DNA of 64,000 nt from assembly GCA_949425635.1 (NCBI GenBank), contig CASPWD010000007.1:59842-123841 (forward strand), read 5' to 3'. Both the position numbers and the translations under genes were made by a program. Shown one piece after another: positions 17,677 through 26,781 of the stretch; position 1 is the stretch's first letter; every line of letters starts with the position of its first letter. This DNA is from an uncultured Bacilli bacterium. Lineage in GTDB: Bacteria; Bacillota_I; Bacilli_A; RF39; UBA660. The notes below the pieces were generated by a model that was given only the letters and a program-made list of their open reading frames with translations, ran no database searches and was not told the origin of the DNA.

Positions 17677-20056
17677 TACTTTCACCTCCTACTCCAAGTA
17701 CATCATCCATTGTTAATTTATTTAATTCTTCCACATCATCATTTGTATGAAAACAAATATCTTTAAACTTACATAGATTACATCCATAATTAATCTTCTC
17801 TATTTTTTTAGGAGAAACCTTAAACTCTCCATTACCAATTAACTCCGCTCCTTCTTTAATCTTCGCTTCGGCCATATTAGTAATTAAATCCATCTGCCTA
17901 CTAGATAACACCTTTACATAACTATAAAAAGAATTATCATTTTTAACTTTCATACTCTTAATAATATTACTATCCATATAGGAATGATCAAACTCTGATA
18001 AAATACTCATATCTTCATTTGAAAATCCTTGTAACAACAAATTCTTCTTCTTTAACTGTTCATAACTATGAGTCTTATCCACAGTCACCTCATTATTTAA
18101 TACTTTTTGTAAATAGAATCCTGCTACCTTAACATTCTCTAACCTTTTACTATTTTTCGCTAAATAAAGATATATTGGTAACTGCATTCCTATTCCATAA
18201 GGAACAGTTGTTAAATCTAAATTAGGATTACCTGTCTTATAATCTATAATTGCTACAATAGTTTCATCACCATATTTTTTATATTTTATCTTATCTATAA
18301 TACCTGTAAAAGTAATTCTCATCTCACCACTAATACTTGTATATACTCTCTCTTCATGTAACTCATCATGTAAATTAGTAAAATTCTCTTGTTCTTGTAT
18401 TGTTTCAATAATAAACTTAAGTTCATCTTTTAACTTATTTAAGAAAAATCTTTCTTTATTTGTAAATTCATGTTTTTCTTCTATTACTGCAACTTCCCTA
18501 TTCCATAACTCATCATATTCTAAATTACTACTATTAAACTTTTCTAAAATACTATGAAACAAAGTACCAACTAACTGATAAAATGTCTCCTCATATATAT
18601 TAAGTTTTAAAATATTTCCTATATAAAATGAAAAAGGACATCTATAGTATTTATCTAAACTACTATAAGATAAAGTTAACTTATTATCTAAATAAACTTT
18701 TAAATCTTCCTTATCTATTCCCTTAAAAGTATGATTATAAGTTTTATAATCTAAGTCACTATAATGCTTATTTAAAGTACCAAGTAACTCTGATTTAGTT
18801 CCATATTTATAATATTCATCAAGCATTCCTGCCAATTTTATCTTATTATTTAAATCTGAATTTACTAAAATACTTTCATTAACCTTCTCAACTTCATATC
18901 CTAATACTTCATTAATACTAGAAATATTAAAGTCCTCTCCATTACCTTGTAATTTATAAGTAATAATTAAATTCTTAACATTACTTAAAACTTTCTGTAT
19001 CTTAAACTTTTCCAAATTATTCATATCAACAGTCAAAGAAATACCTAATATACTTCTCTCTTTATCAGTAAGATACTTTTCATCTTTATGAATAGCAGGA
19101 ATAATACCTTGGTTAAAAGATAATAAAAAGACATACTCGTCATCTAAAAATTCTGTATCCATAAGACTTACCTCATGAATCGAATTAACATTATCTTTCT
19201 TCCTTAACTTAGTATTCTTAAAATCATACTTAATCATTTCATAAACATTCATCTTATCGTCAACAAAAGTATATTTATTTACAATATCAACTATCTTACT
19301 TAATATATCTTCTGCTTCACTTGTTGTAGCATATTCTCTTAAAGCCTCTAAAGTAACAGATAAATCACTTTGATATAATTCAAAAAACTTAGTTGCAATA
19401 AAAGTTGTATAGATACTTTCTTGTCCATCCAAAGTAACAGGTATTTTAAAACTAGGAAATATTCTTTTAATTAACTTCCTATACTCCTCATTCAAATTAG
19501 TTAAATAAATCTTACTTAAAGGAATACCATCCTTTATTAAAGTACATATTTGATTAGCAACATAAGTAACTTCATCTTCGATTGTCTTTAACTCATATAT
19601 TGTATGTTTATAATCTCCCATATCTTCTGATATTACAATCACACTATTATTTATTGACAACTTCTTATTTAAATAATCTATTTCTAAAGAACTCGGTAAA
19701 TTATATAATACTATCTCTCTATTCTTTAAAGTATTTATAAACAATCTATTTATCTTAAGCAACTTCTTTTCTATTAATTCTTCTTTTAAATTACATAAAA
19801 AAGCTAGCTTTTCACTATCATAATCTTTATCTTCTATATAATACATATTATCAATATATATTTTAGCAATCTCATACTTTACATTATATTTTTTCATTAT
19901 ATAGTAAATCGTCTCTTCATTATAATCAAAATAAAACAATTTATTAAATTCATTAATTGCATATATTTTTATATTAATTAGTTGATCTGATAATTTCTTT
20001 AATAAATTAGTCTTACCTACACTAGAAGTTATAATTATTTGACCATCTTTAAACAT
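17642..20056 (-). CDS. addB: AddB-like subunit with iron-sulfur nuclease domain (compact)
   Basis: Partner of AddA. The C-terminal RecB-type nuclease is clear (FTGIIDKIKYKK ... VAIIDYKTGNPN), and the four Cys of the AddB iron-sulfur staple are present: YRCPF plus the C-terminal CNLCKFKDIC. The N-terminal ATP-binding region is degenerate (SSVGKT, lacking the first Gly of Walker A). About 804 residues is much less than the usual 1,150. I prefer the ATG at 20056 (GGTGG 5 bases upstream); an ATG at 20122 would overlap the preceding gene by 17 bp and add a hydrophobic extension unlike AddB. It lies in the same operon as the NadE-like cluster. Confidence 0.85.
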   Translation of the reverse strand: MFKDGQIIITSSVGKTNLLKKLSDQLINIKIYAINEFNKLFYFDYNEETIYYIMKKYNVKYEIAKIYIDNMYYIEDKDYDSEKLAFLCNLKEELIEKKLLKINRLFINTLKNREIVLYNLPSSLEIDYLNKKLSINNSVIVISEDMGDYKHTIYELKTIEDEVTYVANQICTLIKDGIPLSKIYLTNLNEEYRKLIKRIFPSFKIPVTLDGQESIYTTFIATKFFELYQSDLSVTLEALREYATTSEAEDILSKIVDIVNKYTFVDDKMNVYEMIKYDFKNTKLRKKDNVNSIHEVSLMDTEFLDDEYVFLLSFNQGIIPAIHKDEKYLTDKERSILGISLTVDMNNLEKFKIQKVLSNVKNLIITYKLQGNGEDFNISSINEVLGYEVEKVNESILVNSDLNNKIKLAGMLDEYYKYGTKSELLGTLNKHYSDLDYKTYNHTFKGIDKEDLKVYLDNKLTLSYSSLDKYYRCPFSFYIGNILKLNIYEETFYQLVGTLFHSILEKFNSSNLEYDELWNREVAVIEEKHEFTNKERFFLNKLKDELKFIIETIQEQENFTNLHDELHEERVYTSISGEMRITFTGIIDKIKYKKYGDETIVAIIDYKTGNPNLDLTTVPYGIGMQLPIYLYLAKNSKRLENVKVAGFYLQKVLNNEVTVDKTHSYEQLKKKNLLLQGFSNEDMSILSEFDHSYMDSNIIKSMKVKNDNSFYSYVKVLSSRQMDLITNMAEAKIKEGAELIGNGEFKVSPKKIEKINYGCNLCKFKDICFHTNDDVEELNKLTMDDVLGVGGESNGVDEGTRTSD

Positions 20057-20105
20057 ATTTACCACCACTATAATTTTACCATATCTAAGTACTAAAAATA
20101 TACCT

Positions 20106-21830
20106 TTAGATTCTTTTTCCATTAGAAAAAACTTCCGTTTTAGGAAGCTTTTCTTCGCTTAATTGCAACTTACAAATATGCCACTCACATATATCTATAA
20201 TTTTTGTTTCGTCATCAAAACCAATATAATTCATTAGTCTTCTAAAACTTTCATCTGCATCTTTTAATTTAAGATTACTATTAAGTTGTGTATAAAATTC
20301 TTTATTCATTTCCCAAATTTTTATCGTAAATTCTCTTTCTTTACTAGGTTCAATACTAGCTCTAGTTGTTAAATTAACATACGGCATCACATAAGGCACT
20401 CTTAAAATCTCCTTATTTGGTAACTGAACAACTAAGCCACTATTAGAAGCTCCTATAACAAAATCGCGTAAATCCACAACATCAAATACTTCATCATTCA
20501 TTTTATTAGCTAAAATATAAGTATCATCTATAATAACATCTAAAGGTAACTTCTCCCTTACACTTTTTAGAGTTCTCCCTGTAACAGAATCATCATCAAC
20601 TAAAATATAATGTCCCTTATCTATTTTACTAACTTGTTCCCTAATACTTTCATGTCCAAGTCTTCCAACCAAATCAATATACTTATCTTGATAAGAACTT
20701 ATACTAAATAATCTGCTTACTTCTAAATTATATGTCCCTTTAAAATAACTATCTAAATTAATCGTTTTCTTACCACTAAGACATTCTTCTGCTTCCTTTA
20801 ACTGTCCCTCTATATCTAACACCTTAACAGGTACCTTACCTTCAAAAGTATCACTAAGTAACTTAACTAATTTATTTAAAAACTCTCTTTGTAACATTAA
20901 CAACTTTCCTACATTATCCTCTGTTACATAATGTTCAAAAGGACGTAATCCTTCATTTCTTACTAAATAAATACCATTATATTTCTTCGCTTCTTTCTCT
21001 TTAATAGTTTGCTTTCTAATATCTCTTGAAGATAATTCTGAAGTATCATCACTATTATCTATAAAATACATTCCCTCACTAGCTTGCTTTTTCGTATCTA
21101 GAAACTTTTCATTATAACCATTTCTATTTAAACATACTGCTAAACCTTTTCTTTTAAAACAATACATAAATTCTACATTATCACCACCAAAGACATAAGC
21201 AACTCTTATCCTCTTATCAACATGTTTCTGTAAATATTGCTCTAATCTTTCGACAACATCTGTAAAATTAACAATCGTCTTTACATAAACTGACTCAAAA
21301 GGATCCACCATTAACCAATCACTTGCCTTAAGATACTTTCTTGCCTCATCTATTCGTTCATATTGATTCTTTATATAATAAGGTTTAGTTGCAATATAAT
21401 CTTCATGCGATAAAGAAAAGTATCCGCCTATTACATCATACCCGTCATTAGTTAAAACTTTCTTTGCCTCTTCCATCATTTTAATATGACCTTCATGAAT
21501 TGGATTAAATCCTCCTGTTGATAATAAAACTACTGGATTCTTTACGTATTCAACATCTTTCTTTAACTTATCAAAAGGTGTGGTTAGAAGATTTATATTA
21601 TAATAATCCATATCATTAAGTTCTAAAGTATCAAAAATAAAACCTGCTCTATCTAATACTTCTTCACTCTTATACTCTCTATAAACTTCACTATAATACT
21701 TATCCCTTAGTACCTTCCAAGCTTTTTTTACTCTAGGAGTCTTATTCCTAATCTTCCTATAAACATCATCTATTTCAGAACATCTAAAATTTTCATCAAG
21801 TCCTAATTCTTCCCATAACAACTTTACCAT
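20106..21830 (-). CDS. NadD-like nucleotidyltransferase fused to a type I phosphoribosyltransferase
   Basis: The 574-residue protein has three parts. Residues 1-90 are helical and unrecognised. Residues about 98-275 form an HIGH-superfamily nucleotidyltransferase: GGFNPIHEGH (106-115), FGGDN (214-218) and SSRDIR (267-272, the ISSTxIR equivalent), as in nicotinate/nicotinamide-mononucleotide adenylyltransferases. Residues about 300-500 look like a type I phosphoribosyltransferase with the PRPP loop ILVDDDSVTGRTL (409-421). Such a protein could make a nucleotide from a base and PRPP and then adenylylate it. It lies 23 bp after the NadE-like gene, RBS GAGGAG. I infer a role in making or recycling NAD or a related dinucleotide; the true substrate is open. 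Confidence 0.8.
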   Translation of the reverse strand: MVKLLWEELGLDENFRCSEIDDVYRKIRNKTPRVKKAWKVLRDKYYSEVYREYKSEEVLDRAGFIFDTLELNDMDYYNINLLTTPFDKLKKDVEYVKNPVVLLSTGGFNPIHEGHIKMMEEAKKVLTNDGYDVIGGYFSLSHEDYIATKPYYIKNQYERIDEARKYLKASDWLMVDPFESVYVKTIVNFTDVVERLEQYLQKHVDKRIRVAYVFGGDNVEFMYCFKRKGLAVCLNRNGYNEKFLDTKKQASEGMYFIDNSDDTSELSSRDIRKQTIKEKEAKKYNGIYLVRNEGLRPFEHYVTEDNVGKLLMLQREFLNKLVKLLSDTFEGKVPVKVLDIEGQLKEAEECLSGKKTINLDSYFKGTYNLEVSRLFSISSYQDKYIDLVGRLGHESIREQVSKIDKGHYILVDDDSVTGRTLKSVREKLPLDVIIDDTYILANKMNDEVFDVVDLRDFVIGASNSGLVVQLPNKEILRVPYVMPYVNLTTRASIEPSKEREFTIKIWEMNKEFYTQLNSNLKLKDADESFRRLMNYIGFDDETKIIDICEWHICKLQLSEEKLPKTEVFSNGKRI

Positions 21831-21853
21831 CGAACAAAACTCCTCTCTACTTA

Positions 21854-22849
21854 TTATTTTTTCATTATCTTTTGCAATTTATCGTAATATCCAGTCCAGC
21901 CACCTTTAACAGAACTATCCCATAAGTCTAAATGAATAGCTGGTGAATGAGCCATATACTTATGTAAATTATATCTATGTAAATTTTCTAAATTATTAGC
22001 ATAGAACTTAAATTGCTCCCTAGACTCTTCATCTAATGAATCCAATAACTCATTCTTTTCTTTCTTACTATAATTTAAATAGTTTAAATAAAGCTCTACA
22101 AAATCATAAGAAGCCCCAAATACCATTTCATCACTTCTACTATCATACATATCTCCACTAGGAGTAACCTTCATAATACTTTCTGGAACTTCCAAATATT
22201 CTCCAACTTTATATACTTCTGATTTATGAATATCTGAAATAATTTGAACATCAACCATTCCATCAGATGCTTTACCAATATAACCTAAATAAGTTCCTTC
22301 ATCTTTATTAGTTGTTCCACAAATAATCGCATTTAATCCTTCTTGGCACAATAAACTTGTTGTGTAATAAAGTATTGGAGTTCTACTATATGGACCAAGT
22401 TGACCTATCGCCCAATCTTCACCAGTTATTCCAACTACACCTTCTAGTTCATTTCTAATAAGTGTATTTATATTTGATAAATCAATTGTATAGTGAGTTA
22501 CTCCTAACTTTTCACATAACTCAATTCCTCTACTAGTTGCTAAATCTTGATTCGTTACCCCACTAGATTTCAAAATAGGCAACAATAAAGGAACAATTCT
22601 TTTAATAGGTGAGTCTTCCATTTTCGCTGCATAATTAACAATTCCTAATACTACTGCCGAATCGATTCCACCACTAATCGCAACTACACATGCCTTTAAA
22701 TTAAACTTACTCATATACTCATTAAGTAACTTAGCTTTCCTTATAACATAATCTTCTGCATTAAAACATTTCTTATCTCTCAACTCTTTAACTTTATTAT
22801 TCAAACCTTCACTCATAGGTTTTTCACTTTTCTCATTATATACTTTCAT
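21854..22849 (-). CDS. nadE: NAD synthetase-like ATP-pyrophosphatase
   Basis: Single-domain NadE without a glutaminase domain. The P-loop SGGIDSAV is at 59-66, followed by the family blocks IGQLGPYSRTPILYY, GTTNKDEGTYLGY and KASDGMVDVQIISDIHKSEV. NAD synthetase adenylylates NaAD and amidates it with ammonia to NAD. At 331 residues it is longer than ammonia-dependent NadE (about 275), with a C-terminal extension ending in HLDLWDSSVKGGW. The ATG at 22849 has AGGAGG at the right distance and overlaps the stop of the upstream radical SAM gene by ATGA, so translation is coupled. The company it keeps makes a specialised substrate possible. Confidence 0.85.
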   Translation of the reverse strand: MKVYNEKSEKPMSEGLNNKVKELRDKKCFNAEDYVIRKAKLLNEYMSKFNLKACVVAISGGIDSAVVLGIVNYAAKMEDSPIKRIVPLLLPILKSSGVTNQDLATSRGIELCEKLGVTHYTIDLSNINTLIRNELEGVVGITGEDWAIGQLGPYSRTPILYYTTSLLCQEGLNAIICGTTNKDEGTYLGYIGKASDGMVDVQIISDIHKSEVYKVGEYLEVPESIMKVTPSGDMYDSRSDEMVFGASYDFVELYLNYLNYSKKEKNELLDSLDEESREQFKFYANNLENLHRYNLHKYMAHSPAIHLDLWDSSVKGGWTGYYDKLQKIMKK

Positions 22850-23721
22850 AAAAGTATTCCTCCTTCCATTTCCCATTCATACCTAATATGACCATCTGGG
22901 AAAAATATCAAATTTCTTAAATTTTCAGGATTAGTATCCCTCGTATATTTTGTTAATGGTAATGACAACAATACATTTTGACCATCAACATCATAAATAG
23001 TTCCAATTCTTTCTAAATCTAACAACTTAGTTCCATTATTTTCTAGATAACTTCTAATATCTTGTTTATTTTCTTCAGTTAATTTATTTCTTAAAATCCA
23101 AAAATGTGCTGAATCTCTTCTATACTCATCATTTACTGGTCTTAATGTAACTTGTTCAACCTTATTGTCTTTAGCAAATTTAATAAATTCTGCCACCTTT
23201 AGACTAGTATCCATCATATCTTTACAACATACACAAGTAAGTCTTACACAAAATTTAAGCTCATGCAGATACTTAATCAATTCAGGTAAATCTATATAGT
23301 CTGCCTTATCTTGCATATAGTTCTTTTTATTTAATTCATACTTATGACTTACTACAGATATAGTTATCGTAGTTAACCCATTACGATACCATTCACGTAA
23401 GTATTTATCATACTTTTCTTTATCTTTCATTATTAATATTCCATTAGTTTGTAACTCTATAAAAGGAATTTTAAATTCTTTTAAATGCTTCAAATACTCT
23501 GATATCTGTTCTGGAAACAACAATGGTTCTCCTCTACTTGTAATCATTACTGTATCAATATTACTTCGATTTGCTAAATTACCAGCAATCTCTAAATTCC
23601 TCCAATTTATCTCATAATTTTTTAAATTATCTTTATCAGGAGTTTCACAAGATACGCAAAATGGACACTTTGCTATACAAGCTGGACTCCCAACAACTAC
23701 ACTAAACATCTTAAATTTCAT
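22846..23721 (-). CDS. Radical SAM enzyme
   Basis: Radical SAM core with C15-x3-C19-x2-C22 (CIAKCPFC) for the 4Fe-4S cluster, the SAM-binding TSRGEPLLFPE (in place of GGEP), and IELQTNGIL. A CVCC motif (about 133) and FFPDGHIRYEWE near the C-terminus are further features; there is no full SPASM cluster motif. At 291 residues it is a minimal enzyme. It lies 2 bp after the PLP-fold gene and overlaps the NadE-like gene by 4 bp. Chemistry unknown; context suggests modification of a small molecule handled by this operon. Confidence 0.85.
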   Translation of the reverse strand: MKFKMFSVVVGSPACIAKCPFCVSCETPDKDNLKNYEINWRNLEIAGNLANRSNIDTVMITSRGEPLLFPEQISEYLKHLKEFKIPFIELQTNGILIMKDKEKYDKYLREWYRNGLTTITISVVSHKYELNKKNYMQDKADYIDLPELIKYLHELKFCVRLTCVCCKDMMDTSLKVAEFIKFAKDNKVEQVTLRPVNDEYRRDSAHFWILRNKLTEENKQDIRSYLENNGTKLLDLERIGTIYDVDGQNVLLSLPLTKYTRDTNPENLRNLIFFPDGHIRYEWEMEGGILL

Positions 23722-23723
23722 TT

Positions 23724-24797
23724 TTAAACCTCCACTATCTTTCTATTTATATCTCCACCATAATTCATAAAGAATACCTCAAAATACGATCCAACGTCTT
23801 TTATCAAAATATCAACTCCTTCACCTAAATTATTTTTATACCTTTCATTTATATACATTGTTCCAATAACATCTCTGCTATCAGATGAAGCACCACATAC
23901 ATAAACTTCATAATTATTTATTTCATCTTTTTCATATTTAAACGGAACGAATTCACTTCCTGTATTTAAATAAATCTGAAATTTTTCATTATATAAAACA
24001 ACATCAAGCATTCCACTATATATTCCATTCTGAATTATAATCATTGTTTTCTCTTTTATATTTTTACACCTAATAACATGTGTTTCTAAATCAATAGTAT
24101 CTCCAACTAAAAATTTACCTGGTTCAATAATAATCTCATCTAAATTAAGAATCTGTTTTATATTTTCAAAATCACTTACATGAAACTCATCGTATTTTAA
24201 ACCAGCCATACTAAGGAAATTTAATTTATATTCACCAAATTCTTTAAGAATAAAATCAATTACCATTTTTAAAACATGCTCTCTACATTGAACTATTTTC
24301 TGTAAATAAAAACTTATTCCAACACTTTTACATTTACCATTTAACATATCTAACATTTTAAGAGAGTCAAACTTACTAGCACCTAAATGTGTAACAATAT
24401 CATTAAATACTTCCATAATATTTAATCTTATTGAAATTTTACATTCCCTCAAATCTGCATATTTACTAAATTCAATTAACGATTTTATATCATCAAAGAC
24501 AAAGTATCTTACTCCTTCTTCATAAAGATATTTAATAATTTTATCGTTAGTAAAAACATTTATTAAACAAATACTCTCAGGAGAAACATTTAACTTTTTT
24601 AAAATTTGAAAATGTTCTAAATTACTTATTAAAAAGCCATCATTTTTTCTAAAAACTTCATTCAAAGTATTTAAAACAATTCTATTAGTATTAGTCTTTA
24701 AAGGATAATAAACACTTCCATAATTTTTACATCTTTTATAATTAGATATAATCTTTTGCTTATTTACTAATACTCTTATATCATTATTTTTGGACAT
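23724..24797 (-). CDS. Fold III PLP-dependent decarboxylase-like protein (ornithine/DAP decarboxylase family)
   Basis: Family blocks in order: YYPLKTNTN with the PLP-binding Lys (cf. YAVKAN), the HLGASKFD block (cf. GVGSKFG), EPGKFLVGD (cf. EPGRYIV), CGASSDSRDVIG (cf. GPTCDSxD) and DVGSYFEVFFMNYGG (cf. DVGAYTxxxxxxFNG). All positions of the Group IV decarboxylase site are thus occupied, though the active-site Cys of the CDSxD motif is replaced (SSDS). It is shorter (357 aa) than DAP decarboxylase. First gene of the operon, behind a consensus promoter. Substrate unknown. Confidence 0.82.
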   Translation of the reverse strand: MSKNNDIRVLVNKQKIISNYKRCKNYGSVYYPLKTNTNRIVLNTLNEVFRKNDGFLISNLEHFQILKKLNVSPESICLINVFTNDKIIKYLYEEGVRYFVFDDIKSLIEFSKYADLRECKISIRLNIMEVFNDIVTHLGASKFDSLKMLDMLNGKCKSVGISFYLQKIVQCREHVLKMVIDFILKEFGEYKLNFLSMAGLKYDEFHVSDFENIKQILNLDEIIIEPGKFLVGDTIDLETHVIRCKNIKEKTMIIIQNGIYSGMLDVVLYNEKFQIYLNTGSEFVPFKYEKDEINNYEVYVCGASSDSRDVIGTMYINERYKNNLGEGVDILIKDVGSYFEVFFMNYGGDINRKIVEV

Positions 24798-24895
24798 CTT
24801 TATTTCTCCCTTCTATGAATTTTATTTTCACCTTATAAACATTTTGTTAATATCATAAGATATAAATTATAACAGTTTGGCCATCTGTTATTAAC

Positions 24896-24924
24896 ATTAT
24901 ATTAATAACTAATTGATATGTCAA
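24896..24924 (-). promoter_or_regulatory. Consensus sigma-A promoter of the PLP/radical SAM/NadE/AddAB operon
   Basis: On the minus strand TTGACA (24924-24919), 17 bp, TATAAT (24901-24896): a perfect consensus. The -10 region lies within an inverted repeat TATTAAcattataTTAATA. The leader (about 90 bases) contains AACAG...CTGTT enclosed by GTTAATA...TATTAAC-like arms, so an operator or a structured leader is likely. Confidence 0.85.
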
Positions 24925-24964
24925 CTACTTTTTAACAAAAAATTAAAAAGAATTATAAAGAAAT

Positions 24965-24990
24965 AAAAAAACATACCTTTACAATATGTT
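24965..24990 (-). terminator. Hairpin terminator (minus strand)
   Basis: AACATA (24970-24975) pairs with TATGTT (24985-24990); on the minus strand T7 follows. It ends the 74-aa gene. Confidence 0.75.
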
Positions 24991-24993
24991 CTT

Positions 24994-25218
24994 TTATCTA
25001 TTTATAATAGCTAGTAAAATCAACATTACTGCTACTGCTCCAATACCGATTAAAATTAAATTAACCGACTCACCACCTACTGAGTTAACTAAAACATCAT
25101 AAGTAACTTCTTTTATCATTAAAAAGAAGTCTTCAAACATTTTCCAAACATCCTCAAGTTCTTCCATTAAATCTTCCCAAAATGTTTGTTTTACTAAAAG
25201 ATAAGTCAAAATATTCAT
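24994..25218 (-). CDS. Small single-pass membrane protein (74 aa)
   Basis: An amphipathic, acidic N-terminal half (rich in Trp, Phe and Glu) is followed by a C-terminal TM segment (about 51-72) ending in Asn-Arg. It has its own promoter (TTGATG-17-TATAAT, 25243-25271), an AGGATG site and a terminator, so it is a complete small transcription unit. No family recognised. Confidence 0.65.
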   Translation of the reverse strand: MNILTYLLVKQTFWEDLMEELEDVWKMFEDFFLMIKEVTYDVLVNSVGGESVNLILIGIGAVAVMLILLAIINR

Positions 25219-25242
25219 ATTTTTATCACATCCTACAACAAT

Positions 25243-25285
25243 ATTATAACTTATGCTTGCATTTTCATCAATTATTTGTTATCCT
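25243..25285. promoter_or_regulatory. Divergent promoters for the 74-aa gene (-) and tRNA-His (+)
   Basis: Minus strand: TTGATG (25271-25266), 17 bp, TATAAT (25248-25243). Plus strand: TTGCAT (25257-25262), 17 bp, TATCCT (25280-25285). The two promoters overlap, so they may compete. Confidence 0.65.
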
Positions 25286-25297
25286 ATTAGTGCAAAT

Positions 25298-25374
25298 GGC
25301 GGAATTGGTGAAGTGGTTAACACACCAGATTGTGGCTCTGGCACGCGTGGGTTCGATCCCCACATTTCGCCCCA
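25298..25374 (+). tRNA. tRNA-His (GTG)
   Basis: A complete cloverleaf of 77 nt with encoded CCA. The anticodon stem CCAGA/TCTGG holds loop TTGTGGC (anticodon GTG). The extra G at -1 (25298) pairs with C73, the identity mark of histidine tRNA. T arm GTGGG-TTCGATC-CCCAC. Confidence 0.97.
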
Positions 25375-25385
25375 TTGTAATAATT

Positions 25386-25408
25386 ACTCCCTTTTAGGGA
25401 GTTTTTGT
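25386..25408 (+). terminator. Terminator of tRNA-His
   Basis: ACTCCC (25386-25391) pairs with GGGAGT (25397-25402), followed by TTTTTG TTT. Confidence 0.88.
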
Positions 25409-25516
25409 TTGCTCAAAACCATGAACTAAAAATATAAAACATTTCAAATAAGTAAACAAACTGCCAAATAATATTATTTTTAAATTTTACATGATATAAT
25501 TAATATGGTGATTATA

Positions 25517-25981
25517 ATGACAATAGAAGAATTTATAAAATCTTTAAATTTTGAAGAAAATGACTATTTTTATCATGTAACTGGTAGTGGAAATGGTGAA
25601 ACCATATCAGAAGAAGGTCTTTACGTAGATGGTAATAATATTTTAGATACTGACAATATTCTTGAAACTACAACGCTTCCTTTAACTCCTGATATTGCCT
25701 CATCAGTTGAACAACTTAAACAATATTTAAGCGAAGAACTTAGTGATGCAGGTCTAAGAGACACTTCAGAATTTGTAGTATTAGGAGCTCCCAAAGAATG
25801 CATGAAACAAATTGTTTCAGATTTCTGTGATTTTAAAGATGGAACTTACTACGAAGGTGTAATCCCTTCTGAATATATTATGGGTTACTTTAGCAGAAAC
25901 TCATTAGATTTTATCGCCAATGAAAATTTTGGCTTCGGAACGGATGAATTTTTCGAATCAATGACTTTTAAATCATTTTAA
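25517..25981 (+). CDS. Unrecognised acidic protein (154 aa)
   Basis: Acidic, soluble protein. The N-terminal YFYHVTGSGNGETISEEGLY resembles the first strand and loop of ADP-ribosyltransferase-fold proteins (H-x-T/S followed by an I/L..EGL turn), but the remaining ART motifs are not convincing, so I only note it. I start at the ATG at 25517 because GGTGAT lies just before it, the usual spacing in this genome; an ATG at 25505 overlaps that site. TATAAT is at 25493-25498. Confidence 0.65.
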   Translation: MTIEEFIKSLNFEENDYFYHVTGSGNGETISEEGLYVDGNNILDTDNILETTTLPLTPDIASSVEQLKQYLSEELSDAGLRDTSEFVVLGAPKECMKQIVSDFCDFKDGTYYEGVIPSEYIMGYFSRNSLDFIANENFGFGTDEFFESMTFKSF

Positions 25982-26017
25982 AAATCTATAAGACAATAAA
26001 TCTTATAGATTTTTTAT
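25982..26017. terminator. Bidirectional hairpin terminator
   Basis: AAATCTATAAGA (25982-25993) pairs perfectly with TCTTATAGATTT (26001-26012); A-run left and T-run right. Shared by the convergent genes at 25517 and 26019. Confidence 0.88.
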
Positions 26018-26018
26018 T

Positions 26019-26780
26019 TTAACTAACTAACCATCTAATATTTACTTCGTCATTTTCATTTGAAACAATTGCCGATTTATCAAATTCTAAAAAAGATGCT
26101 TTACTTGACAATTCAGTACTATCATATTTACCAAATTCTTTATCATTAATTACAATAACTCTAAAATGATAACTCAATCCCACATTATTTAATTCATCTG
26201 CTAATTTCTTAATCTGCTCATCAGAACTATAACTAGACTCCTTAATTTCAAGTATAAAAGAAACTTTTGCATTAGATTCTTTTACATAATCATCAAATGA
26301 AGCATCAGCGCTAACATCTTGAGATACATATTCTTTATTCATACTATAATGAAAATTAATTTCTTTCGAAAAATAAGTATTTACTTTATTATTTAAAAAT
26401 TCTCTCATTTGTTTATCATATTTTACAGCAACGTAATTATCATAAAATTCATCATTTGTTTTCTTATAAATATAAACTCTTTCATCAAAGCCATTACATT
26501 TTAAAATATAATATTTTTTAAGTAATTTATCATCAGATTTTTTTAACTGATTACACTGAACATCATAGGTATCTAACATATATTTCTCAGTATCTGTCAA
26601 TAAGACATAATTAGAAAGATAAAAAAACACACCAATAGAAACAATACCAACAACTAAAAAATATATTAATAATACTTTTAAAAACTTTTTTCGTTCACGT
26701 TGTTCCACCAAATTTTTACCACACTTGGAACAAAACTTACTATTAGCATTTATAACATTTTTACAATTTGGACATTCCAT
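26019..26780 (-). CDS. Zinc-ribbon membrane protein
   Basis: The N-terminus is a zinc ribbon (CPNC near residue 3, CSKCG near 17), followed by a basic stretch, one TM segment (about 34-55), and an extracytoplasmic domain of about 190 residues with two Cys. This architecture (cytosolic zinc ribbon, TM, outer domain) is common in Bacillota proteins of unknown role. It follows the lipoprotein gene by 1 bp, so they form an operon. Confidence 0.72.
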   Translation of the reverse strand: MECPNCKNVINANSKFCSKCGKNLVEQRERKKFLKVLLIYFLVVGIVSIGVFFYLSNYVLLTDTEKYMLDTYDVQCNQLKKSDDKLLKKYYILKCNGFDERVYIYKKTNDEFYDNYVAVKYDKQMREFLNNKVNTYFSKEINFHYSMNKEYVSQDVSADASFDDYVKESNAKVSFILEIKESSYSSDEQIKKLADELNNVGLSYHFRVIVINDKEFGKYDSTELSSKASFLEFDKSAIVSNENDEVNIRWLVS

Positions 26781-26781
26781 A

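Noticed and set aside
25517..25981. ADP-ribosyltransferase toxin paired with the DraG-like gene at 35184
   Set aside because: Only one weak ART-like stretch is visible, and the two genes are 9 kb apart with unrelated genes between them.
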